Shown piece by piece: positions 1 to 9,400 of a stretch of 21,280 nucleotides of DNA. The stretch lies in the NCBI GenBank assembly GCA_030265145.1, contig JARBES010000116.1:8991634-9012913 (forward strand), written 5' to 3'. A program made the translations under genes and the position numbers. Source of the stretch: Strongylocentrotus pallidus. Lineage: Eukaryota > Echinodermata > Echinoidea > Camarodonta > Strongylocentrotidae. Position 1 is the stretch's first letter. Each line of letters begins with the position of its first letter. The notes under the pieces were generated by a model, which was not told where the DNA came from, did not search any database, and saw only the letters and a program-made list of their open reading frames with translations.

Positions 1-495
1 GCTCAGACTGCAACCGTGAACTGGCTTATTTGATTGGCTCCAGTGAATATCAAATTAGGTACCTCTATGGAAAATCATATATAACATACACACTACAACC
101 ATTTCTTTCAAGATATTCAGAAGGCTGGGCATACAAGTGAAGACGGATAACAGGAAATGAACAGGAAAGATTACTGTTAATGATTATAAAACACGTACAA
201 GACCAAACCAAAGATTAAAAGGGGGTTGCAGCAGGGTAATCGAGAGGGAGGAAGCCAGCAATTAGAAAATGCATAAATAAATCATTAATTATTCATGAAT
301 TAGTCTAATACCATTTACATTGTGAAATATCATTTGTACAAATACACGTAGGTCACACCTATCCAATAATTCAGCTTAGCCTTAGCCATTGTGTCAGTGC
401 ACCTTACAGTTATTGGAAAGGTGGGACTGGGACAGGACAGATTCATTCTTGAATAGGTGGGACTGAACGTGAACAAATGTAAGCACTGACAATAC
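1..495. other. No supported gene; AT-rich sequence left of candidate exon B
   Basis: I see no convincing exon on either strand. On the minus strand a following exon of the candidate gene would have to lie here or beyond the left edge; a weak acceptor-like site near position 10-20 is the only hint. Confidence 0.5.
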
Positions 496-599
496 CTGTG
501 TTTGAACATGTGACACATGACAGGCCATGGATCCGGTGCCGGTGGGCTGTTGATAGTCACTGAGGTGGGGAAGAGTGGTAGCTTGGTTTGAGGCTGCAT
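496..599 (-). CDS. Candidate exon B of an unrecognised minus-strand gene
   Basis: Read on the minus strand, 599 follows a good acceptor (ttttaatattgcattcag) and 496 precedes a plausible donor (CACAG|gtattg). Joined to exon A (donor after 1211) the frame is open: AASNQATTLPHLSDYQQPTG and then SMACHVSHVQTQ, ending on a codon boundary. A second open frame starts at the ATG at 599-597 (MQPQTKLPLFPTSV), so the frame choice depends on the join. I recognise no family. The local base composition is richer in G/C than the surroundings. Confidence 0.35.
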
Positions 600-1210
600 C
601 TGAATGCAATATTAAAACAATTAAAGGTGAAAAATGATCTTCCAAACACATATCGAAGTACTCATTAGCAGATGGGCATATCTAACATCAATGGCAATCT
701 AAACTTTGTGCATTTGTTGAGAGCCAGAAAGGCATTAACTTTGTGTTAAATTACATGACTCAGCACATGATATGTTATATTGTACTAAACATGAACAAGT
801 GCATTTCTTAGCTCTCTCTCGGTAACAGGCTTGCCTTTCTTTCAATGATGGGCAATGTGTCTCGTATGACATATTTCATTCTTTACACACACTTCATCCA
901 AAAATGAAGAATCTCTTGGTGTTATTGGATGAAATATGGCTCTATCTGGTACCCGTATCATTTTGTCATCGTCATATCGACAGATTTTTTGTTCATGGGT
1001 GAAATATATGGATAAATGACATATGTTGTACAAGACGCATTGCACCAAATTGTCATACTTTTGTATTAAAAATGAGAACAATGTGGTTGTTTATTTAAAA
1101 GGGATGTTTCACTCAAGTGATATGTGCGACGAAAATCCTTCCTAAAACAGTTTTCTTAACAATGTAAGAAGAGAGTGGCGATCTATCTCACCAGACTCAT
1201 TAGTTTACAC
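600..1210. other. Interval between candidate exons B and A
   Basis: AT-rich, stops in all frames. It would be an intron of the minus-strand candidate, or its 3' UTR and flank if exon A ends at the TAA at 1202-1200. Nothing else recognised apart from the AATAAA at 1095-1090. Confidence 0.45.
1090..1095 (-). promoter_or_regulatory. Possible polyadenylation signal AATAAA for the minus-strand gene
   Basis: AATAAA on the minus strand, about 105 bp after the TAA at 1202-1200. It would serve an isoform in which exon A is the last exon. The hexamer is common in AT-rich DNA, so this is only supporting evidence. Confidence 0.25.
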
Positions 1211-1473
1211 CTACAATTGTTTGAGGGGCGGTCCGGATAATCTTGAGCAGCTCGCTGAGCAGCCCCATGACCTTGTCGACATCGCCACAGCTGATCGACG
1301 TGGCATCCCCGTCCATCCTCTCCTCATCCAGGCTGCTGGCGTCGACGGTATCGATGGTCTCCTCGACGGTCTCCGTCGGTGTCTTCACATCGCCCTCTTC
1401 GGCATTCTCTTCGTTGCCCTGATAGGAGCCTGGCTCCATCTCTGCGTCTGGAGCAGGCACTCGATCAGCAATG
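1211..1473 (-). CDS. Candidate exon A of an unrecognised minus-strand gene, acidic
   Basis: A GC- and CpG-rich block in AT-rich sequence, with the composition of the DNAH2 exons. On the minus strand it follows the acceptor tgttcatgttccag and encodes IADRVPAPDAEMEPGSYQG, a strongly acidic Glu/Asp/Thr-rich stretch, and DKVMGLLSELLKIIRTAPQT, a short helix-like end. Two endings are possible: a donor GTAG|gtgtaa at 1210, in phase with exon B; or reading on to the TAA at 1202-1200, followed by a minus-strand AATAAA at 1095-1090, which would make it a terminal exon. Its first base completes a split codon that fits the donor phase of exon C. I do not recognise the family. Confidence 0.5.
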
Positions 1474-1781
1474 CTGGAACATGAACAAAATATATGAGAT
1501 TTGTCTTCTAGGACTCTCTCAAGAATCTTTAACAATCAAACTGGCCACAATGTCAAAACAAGGAGTCCTGCTATATCTCTCAATTTTTTTAATTTTTTTT
1601 TAAACAGTCGATTGAACCATGATGACTGTAAGTGTGGAGCCAAGGTGAAAATCATGACCAATTAGAAAAGACTCTCTTTGATAAAAATGAAGATCATACA
1701 GAAAGAGCAAATGTTAATTGATTGTTGAAATTTCAATGATCAACTAAAAACAGGCTCAACAGGTCAAAAGTCATTAAACAC

Positions 1782-1865
1782 CTGAACAAATGTTTTATAG
1801 CAGCCTCTGGAGCTTTTTTGTTGTTGCCCAATGCTGCGCTGACCATAAAAACATTAAATGCAGGT
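1782..1865 (-). CDS. Candidate exon C of the same minus-strand gene
   Basis: 84 nt on the minus strand between a tandem acceptor (gtag/cag, NAGNAG type, weak pyrimidine tract) and the donor TTCAG|gtgttt. It ends with two bases of a codon, exactly the phase exon A needs. The peptide PAFNVFMVSAALGNNKKAPE followed by AAIKHLF reads on into SIADRVPAPDAE of exon A. The protein-like composition and phase match are the evidence; no family is recognised and no further upstream exon could be linked. Confidence 0.38.
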
Positions 1866-2062
1866 CTGCTACAGTCTACTAAATTTACATAACTTGTATT
1901 ACCGCAAATTATGCACAATATTATATTGTTGCAATTCTTTTTTTAACTTAACAACAAATTTTGATCTAAGCATTCCTTATCAAATTTACATAGACCTCTA
2001 ACAAGCATGAAAATATACAACAAAGTCCATCAGCATCAAGCATAGCTACTTGAGAGAGAAAG

Positions 2063-2091
2063 TTACGTCACCGGAAGTTGCTTCTGATTGG
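2063..2091 (-). promoter_or_regulatory. CCAAT / ETS / CRE cluster, promoter-like
   Basis: Within 29 bp the minus strand reads CCAATC (2091-2086), ACTTCCGG (2078-2071) and TGACGTAA (2070-2063): a CCAAT box (NF-Y type), an ETS core and a CRE-like site, the last two abutting. Such clusters typify TATA-less promoters of broadly expressed genes and often work in both directions. It lies about 200 bp upstream of candidate exon C on the minus strand. A short ATG-led frame at 2043 (MLDADGLCCIF) follows it but does not splice in phase to exon C. Confidence 0.35.
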
Positions 2092-2098
2092 TAAGGTA

Positions 2099-2172
2099 TT
2101 TCATAAAGCTCCAAAATAGTTCCCTTCATAGAGATTGCAAGTGGGGAGGAACTATCTGGAGCTCTATGATTT
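2099..2172. repeat. Short inverted repeat (about 26-bp arms)
   Basis: The left arm tttcataaagctccaaaata and the right arm, whose reverse complement begins aatcatagagctccagatag, are imperfect complements around an 18-nt centre. The TTCATAAAGCT-type end resembles termini of palindromic repeats of marine invertebrates. It overlaps the start of a short plus-strand open stretch, which weakens the case for that stretch. Confidence 0.45.
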
Positions 2173-2785
2173 AACCTATGACCCATCTCGCCTACGTGTA
2201 GATGCATACGACACAACTCTCTCTCTCAATACCCTATGGCATCTAGTAGACAGATGGAAAGAAAACAAACAGGGGAGTGTTTAACAAAGATCCTAAGTTG
2301 AACTTATCTCTAAGTTGGACTTTAAAAATTATGGAAAGCCGCTAGCATCTCTGAAAATATTTTGTAAAAGTTATTTTAAAAGGTATCAAATGTTGATTTG
2401 AATCATTCATATTTTCTATTGTCATGGAAATTTGATGTGGAATTTATGAAAAGTCTAAAATACTTGAATTTTTGCTTTTGAATATATTTTATTTTAAGGC
2501 TACAAATGGCTCTCCATAATTTTTTTAGTCCAACTTAGAGTTAAGTTCGTCTTAGAATCTTTGTGAAACACCCCCCAAGATCCATCTGAACCAGGTTGTA
2601 GGCGAATACAGAGAGCTGACCAAGAGAACAAACTGCTAGACAAACTCACATCTCCCCAAAAAGAACTTAGCAGCCTCATTAATGTCTCATATATTAGCAA
2701 TGGGTCACGGAATAAAAGAATAACCTTATTTCTGAAAGTTCAACATTTAGCATTTCCAATGCTGAAGACACGTTCCCAGATCTTT
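2173..2785 (+). other. Possible decayed coding fragment interrupted by a MITE
   Basis: Plus-strand sequence either side of the palindromic element at 2272-2576 stays open: YDPSRLRVDAYDTTLSLNTL and WHLVDRWKENK on the left, and RRIQRADQENKLLDKLTSPQ with KELSSLI (coiled-coil-like) on the right, ending at a TAA at about 2785. No start codon, convincing splice sites or recognised family. It may be a fossil exon, part of an unknown repeat, or chance. Confidence 0.2.
2272..2576. mobile_element. Palindromic MITE-like element, copy 1
   Basis: A 305-bp element with about 69-bp terminal inverted repeats: the left begins GGGGAGTGTTTAACAAAGAT, the right end in reverse complement begins GGGGGGTGTTTCACAAAGAT. 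No coding capacity. The element at 8740-9035 is the same family in the opposite orientation, matching through the AT-rich core as well. The target-site duplication is not clear. A non-autonomous DNA transposon is the natural reading; the superfamily is undetermined. Confidence 0.8.
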
Positions 2786-3307
2786 TAAATGTATTTTTCA
2801 CTCTATTTAAAAAAAAAAAGTGTTATGAAATAATTTAGCCCAGAGTTATGACGAACAGTTTAGTTCAGAATGGCAATGTTTAATCAGCTTATGAACTCTT
2901 CCTATCTCATATAGCTCTCCAAATCCCAATAATAGTGATGCTCTACATCTTTCAGCAAGCAAATCATATGACTGGGAAGGGTACTTCCAGTGTAATTGCT
3001 CATGAACACCTAGGATATTTTGAAAGACAAGAAAGTTGTTTATTGTTTTATAATAATATTTTTTTTTTTTCTTCTCCCTTTCAAGCTTTGTTGATTTTTA
3101 TTGGGTTTGTTTAGATATGCATTTATTAACATTCTACATTCTTCAAGACTTTTTGAATTATTCAACGACTTGTTTGGCCACGTCAAAAAGCCAGATAGCA
3201 CTATGTTTGCGAGGTTATTGTAAATCGTATTGTACAAAGATATAAACAAATATATGTGCTCCCCGACCTCATGCTTATCTCATGTATCCTACCCTCTGCT
3301 GTTTCAG
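2577..3307. other. DNAH2 upstream intron, 3' part
   Basis: Beyond the doubtful coding fragment ending near 2785 there are only poly-A and poly-T runs and AT-rich sequence up to the acceptor at 3306-3307. No DNAH2 exon encoding the residues expected before RIIAALS was found here or further left. Confidence 0.5.
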
Positions 3308-3464
3308 AATAATAGCCGCCTTGTCCTTGGAGGAGAGAGGGCTCTTCAAGGAACGGATACGGCACCTTGACAAGAAGATCCATCCAGGCCTGACAAAGCT
3401 CACCTGGGCCTCCAAGGGTATCTCAGAATTCTTTGTAGCTGAGTGTAGATTGCATTCCGGCAAG
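3308..3464 (+). CDS. DNAH2: DNAH2 exon 1 of window (end of N-terminal tail domain)
   Basis: Acceptor ctgctgtttcag, donor AAG|gtacgt. The first base completes a codon begun in an upstream exon that is not in the window; the exon ends on a codon boundary. It encodes RIIAALS followed by [20 protein letters not shown], which matches the conserved end of the DHC_N1 tail in vertebrate DNAH2 (remembered as [17 protein letters not shown]). The tail is where dynein heavy chains dimerise and bind intermediate chains. Confidence 0.92.
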
Positions 3465-6400
3465 GTACGTGAATGATAATAGGATTTACATCCAGATGTT
3501 TATTTTTCCTCTAATAAAGGTGCTCCAAAGGCATGATAATTTGAATTAAAGCAATGATATCAACCAACAGTGCATCATTAAAGATAAAAGAATTGGATGG
3601 TATCCAAAGATATGCTCAGTCAGACATGTGTTTATTAGGTTCAGTCATTGACTGACCCTATGGCCTTTGCAATTTCTTTGTTGATATGGTATATGAAACT
3701 GATTTTAAAGAGAAGTATGTCATACAAATCTATCAAAGGAATTTTTACAGTCAATTAAATACATTTGTTTTAGTCCCAAGAACTGATAGTGAGTAGGTGG
3801 TAGTTTAAAACAGTTTAAAAATCAAGTAGTTCTGGATACTTGTCCTTTTATAACTTTATTATATTATTCTTGTAGCACTGTAATCATCGTTGATACAACA
3901 TTGTTTCTTGACACTGCTGCTTTATGTATTGTTTGACCAATGTCTAATTTTGATAATAATAATGTAAAAAACAAACAAATACACAAACTAGGTGAACACA
4001 CCCTAACAAGCCCAAAACCTGGCTTTCATTGTGTTCACTATTTTCCAATTATCCACTTATGTTTTTTAAGTAGTCTGTATCTTGTTTCTCATTAAATGAT
4101 ATACTTGTTTTGTTTTTTATTTTCTTAATCGTTTGACTGAAATGTCATAGTTTTATAATGTTTTTATTGCCCATTGACCGTTTTTTTACACAATGTTTTT
4201 AATTGATGTTGGAATTTGGAAATAAATGATTTGAATTGAATTGAATTGACTGCTATCCAATGACTCCATCAATGTTTTATCCGCTTTTTCTATCAGGTTC
4301 AAGCCATTGTGGATGACTACAAGATCGCCAACCTGACCATCTCGCGCAGCTGCAAGCGGATCAGCGAGACGCTGCTGGTCAAGATCGACGGGAAGCGCAT
4401 CTACGAGGACATGGAGTTTGAGGAGGAGCAGAAGCTCCATCGGACCAACGCGACCAAACGGCTGCAGATGATCCACGAGGAGATCGTCAACACCATGAGA
4501 CAGACCTATGAGGTGTTCAGGGCGGATGGCCAAGAGGTAGGAATCCTGCAGACACTCATCTGGATTTATAGAGAGCTTGATACTCCTTAAGAGCATTGCA
4601 ATAAAGTTGCAATCAATTGCAAATCCCCCAAATCGAGCGTAAATCTTGCGACTAATTGCAAATTTGCAATTGATCACAACTCAACTTTCTTCCAACGCCC
4701 CATTAGTAAGAAAGAGAGAGAGAGAGGGAAAGGATAAAAGCCAGATCTAGTTAAATTAATTGTTAAAAATTTAATCCTAACAAAATCCTACAAAATTTAG
4801 GAGACTAGTTTCACGTTGCAAGAAAGTTGAGTTGCAATCGATCGCAAATATCAGTTGCAAAATTTTGCAACTTGCAATCAATCGCAACTATCTTGCAACG
4901 CTCCACTTGAGTGCTACATGTATATGAATATATTATCAACAGCATAGACAGATTCTAGGCCTCTGATAGGTTGAAACTGCAGGCATGAATTCCACTACTG
5001 ACTGCTGGGCAGTATAGCACAAGGAATTTTGATAAAGGATTCATATTGTGGGATGACCACCTGCATTAAAAATAAAAAATCCCATTCATCATAACTTCCT
5101 TTGGAGCGTACCTGCAAGGTACAATGTTACTATTCTAGACACCTTATATTCTAAAAAATTAGTATACACATTAGTAATGTCAGACAGTGAATATCACTTA
5201 TCATTTCGCTGCAGAGTTATTAACCAAAGCATACAATCATTGCAGAAATGTATAGTTTTCCACTTCTGACTCGGATCTGTCTTTATTTTTCTTCTCTAGG
5301 TTCAAGGCTACTGGCATCGTTACACAGAGAAGATGGACAGGATGGTGGAAGAAGCGTTCCGTCTCAACGTCAAATGGTCCCTTCAGGAGCTCTCGAGGGC
5401 CATCAACGGGGACGGCAAGAGTACCCCTAACCCACTCTTCAGGGTCAAAGTGGTCCTTGATAAGACAAAGGTGAGAAATCGTGGATTATTTTTATGCGAT
5501 AATGATAATGAAAATAATATTGTGTCTTGTGTACACAGGGTAGCTTCACCAGTATTAAAACTGACGACTGATACTGCCGTATTGTCATTACTCCCTAAGG
5601 GCCCTGCCATCTTATGATTACCCTGGCTTATGTCACTTTCACTTACCCTATACATTTTGTAAACATCCTTTTTAATGTTATTTACATGTGCAGGACAATT
5701 GCACAATTATGGGGTGTGCATGGCTCTATATTGATTTAGAGTCTAAAAGATATAACGGATGCCGAAACAGAAAGAAAGAGCAAAGAAATGTTGATTGAAA
5801 AAAAATTGCATTAAATTCCTTGAATTTGCAACATATTCAATAATTCAAATCATACTTATACATGGCTAATTGAAAGAAAAAAGTTGAATATCGAGTGGAT
5901 AAGTGAGCAGAAGCACAATGTCAATGCCCCAAAAATGTATAACATTTTCCCCCTTGACTTTCGGTATTCTGGCCAAACATCACACATCTCAATGTCATAT
6001 GCAAATATCTCATCCAATTTTCTTTCCATCCAGGTGGAGTTCTCCCCCACCCTGAAGAACCTCGCACTCATCGTCATGAACACAAGCAGCAAGCTAACGG
6101 CTGCTGTGTCCGTCATCCAACGATTGCCGGATCTCCTGACCAGGAAAAGATCACAGAAAGAGGTAGGGCAGACATGAAGGTTCAGTGTCTAGGCTTGTAA
6201 TGTTTGCAGAAATAATTCTGATTTATTTTAAGCCATGAAGGTTCAGCGGCTAGGCTCGTAATATTTGCATGAATAGTTGCGATTTTAAGCAATACAGCGA
6301 GAGATACTCGAAGGAAGTTGTGCCTTCTGAAAAGCTGTCTACATAAAAAAGAGGAAAATTGAATTTCAGATGTGCCTGTTTTGTACGATTCCTATATTTT

Positions 6401-9400
6401 TGCCATGTATATATAATTTTACACATCCAAGCCCAAAGTTGCATGAGTGAACATTTTGTAAGGTTTTCAAGAACTATCATTTGTCATTCTGAGTTTCGAT
6501 ATAACATGGATATTTACACTTGTAAATCAACTTGATGAATTATGAAGAAGCTCTGTAAGTTTCTGAGATAATCTCTTTTGTTGGTCCAAATATGGGAAAG
6601 ATACTTAAAGAAGAAGAAGAGCTATACATGTACGTGTATCAGAGAATCTGTAGTAACCATATGATTGTGTACACTGACATGGTCGGCTTTCATTTATTTG
6701 AGATGTATAAACAGAAAGTACAAATAGATATAAATCATATTCCGGTTATTTCTTGTCCTTCTCACATCAGCCCAAATATGTAGTAGTAGTAGAGAATGAT
6801 GAATATGAATATTTCAATTATTTCCCGTCCTTTCCTCTCTCTCTCAGCCTATCTATGTTGTTATAGAGAATGATGAAGAAACAAAGAAGATTCAGAAGAG
6901 TATCAATACCGGTATGCAAGCCAACGCTCAACATCTCATGACATATCTGGGTACATGGGATAGGTAAGAGAAGAAGTTATTTATTTATTTATTCTGTTTT
7001 ATTAAAACATGGTAGCCCCGTCAATAATCAAAGTACTGTTTTCCAGGGGGCCATGTAAACGAATGCAACATAACAATATGAAGATAAAAACTACTTGAAC
7101 AGTAGTAGAGAATGATGAAGAATTTAGTTCAGATATCTAAAGAGATTGATTGCTGTTTGGTCAAAAAACCAGTTTGTCTACTACCTTATTAGTCTATTCT
7201 CATATGGTCTACACCCAGACAGTCTACTATCCACATGGTCTAATAATCATTTTGTCTACTTATCATCTCGTCTAATGACTATTTAGGCTATTAGTCATTT
7301 GGTCTAATTCCATATGGTCTCAACTATAATTAGTCTACTACCCATTTGATCTATTATTCATTTAGTCTAATTTCCAGTTTGTCTAATGCCCATTTCATCT
7401 ACCATCCATAAGATCTAATAATCATTTGATGATTATAATTATTTATGATTAAATGATTATTAGACCATATGAATGGGAGATAAAATATGCATGAGACACA
7501 CATTAGGTAAAAGTATGATTCAGTTTAGATACCTGTTTCATAAAACTTGTTATCAATAACAAATTTCTATTTCTGTAGTGACCTTATATTTTGTCTCCCT
7601 TGATAAAGAAATGTGTGTTGTAGAATCTGTCTTTAAGGGCAACCTGTCTACAGAGGCAACTTTCTCTGTTCCCCTTGGGTGGCTTCCATAGCTAGGTTTG
7701 ACTGTAGAATGTGATGTTCAAATACTCATTTTTCTTTTCCCCTTCAAACTGAAATCCTCATTTCCTCTTTCCAATTTCCTGTTACTTTGTAAACAGCTAC
7801 CGTGAGATCTGGGAGGTCAACAAGGATGCATTCATCAGAAGGTATCAGAAATGTGAGCCCCCTGTCTCATCATTTGATGCAGACATTGGAAGGTAAGATT
7901 GTCTGCTCTCAAATAAAGGGAGCTTTATGTTTTGTTTTACCTAGGATGCTGTGAAAGTAGGGATAAATTATTTTCTGCATCCGCTGGAAAATATGTGCAC
8001 TTATCATATCATATCTATCATATCATCAAATTCAGAGTTTTCTATGATCCATATCATTTTGATGAATAGCATTACTTGGAAATCACAGGGGATGCTAAGA
8101 ATTTCTGCATCTTCTGGAAAACATGGACCCGAGACGAGCTTGTATTTTCTGATCGAGATCCTCTCTGATCCATAGGCTATCTTGGTCTACCCTTAACTGT
8201 GGTAGAATTAAAAATGAATGCCATATTTCTGTAATATTATTCAGAATTGTGTTCATTGAAAATTAGTATGAAAAATCAAATCTGCTTTAGTGACAATTTG
8301 TGGAGAATGATCTTATGACAATTGTACATTGTTTGTTTCCCAATAAATTCATGTTGATATAGAAACATTTATAGACAAAGACTACCTTGCCTATAAATAT
8401 CACTTTTATTTTTCCCCTCAAGCAGTCTTTATATGTAGGTTTTAATATAGAAAGCTGCTGAATAAACTAGTATAGTGACAGAACAAAATGTATCCACTAT
8501 ATCATACTTTCACCTTACAGATACACTGAGGTGGCTAACAATGTTCAGAAGGAGGAGACTGTTCTCAACATTCAGTTTGTCATGCTTGACTGCTCTCCAC
8601 TCAAGTTTGCATTACTGAGCCACTGTAATGAGTGGCAAAATAAGTTCACCACTCTCCTCGCTGAGATGGCTAGCCAGAAGCTCTCTGACCTTCATAAGTT
8701 CCTCAAGGAGAACCAGGAAAAGTAAGAAATCATCCCAGAGGGCGTTTCACAAAGATCCTAAGTCAAACTTAACTCTTAAGTTGGACTTAAAAATTATGTA
8801 GAGCCATTTGTAGCCTTAAAATAAAACATATTCAAAAGCAAAAATGTAAGTATTTTTTGACTTTTCATAAATTCCACATCAAGAACATGACATTTCCTTG
8901 ATAATAAAAAATATCAATGATTTAAATCTATACATTTTTTGCCTTTTAAAAGAACTTTTACATAATTTTTTCAAAGATGCTAACGGCTTTCCATAATTGT
9001 TGAGTCCAACTTCGGATCTTTGTGAAATATCCCCCAGGAATGTTTGGAAATTTCTAGTTTTTCTTTAAATTGTCTTAGTTATTACCTCATTACGCCATAG
9101 CATGAACTGGAAATAAAACTTTTTAGAAATGCATAATTAACACACTTTGGTTGCTTTCTTTTTCTCTCTTCATGGTCGCTCGTTTGTCACACGTGTAATT
9201 TTGCACATTGAGGAAAGGGTTGCTCTGTGCATCACAATGGCATCGCAATTTTCACCCATTTCTGGTCTTGATTAGCCCTATGACAACCCTTTTAATACCG
9301 GTATTGATAAATCTTGCAACGATTCAATAAACTTGAAGCCTAAAGTTTGGTATATCCATCCCATGACATACTTACAACCTGGCACAGAAAGATTATTTGT

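Noticed and set aside
1221-1484. Plus-strand 87-residue frame with a hydrophobic stretch over candidate exon A
   Set aside because: No start context, splice sites or family; the minus-strand reading has an acceptor, a possible donor and a compatible neighbour exon.
4186-4677. 163-residue minus-strand open frame opposite exon 2
   Set aside because: It is the antisense shadow of the GC-rich DNAH2 exon 2; the plus-strand peptide matches DNAH2 with correct splice sites.
6771-6847. Upstream acceptor copy as the true start of exon 5
   Set aside because: Reading from it shifts the frame (77 bp to the downstream acceptor) and meets a stop in what is exon 5, whereas the downstream acceptor keeps the DNAH2 frame.
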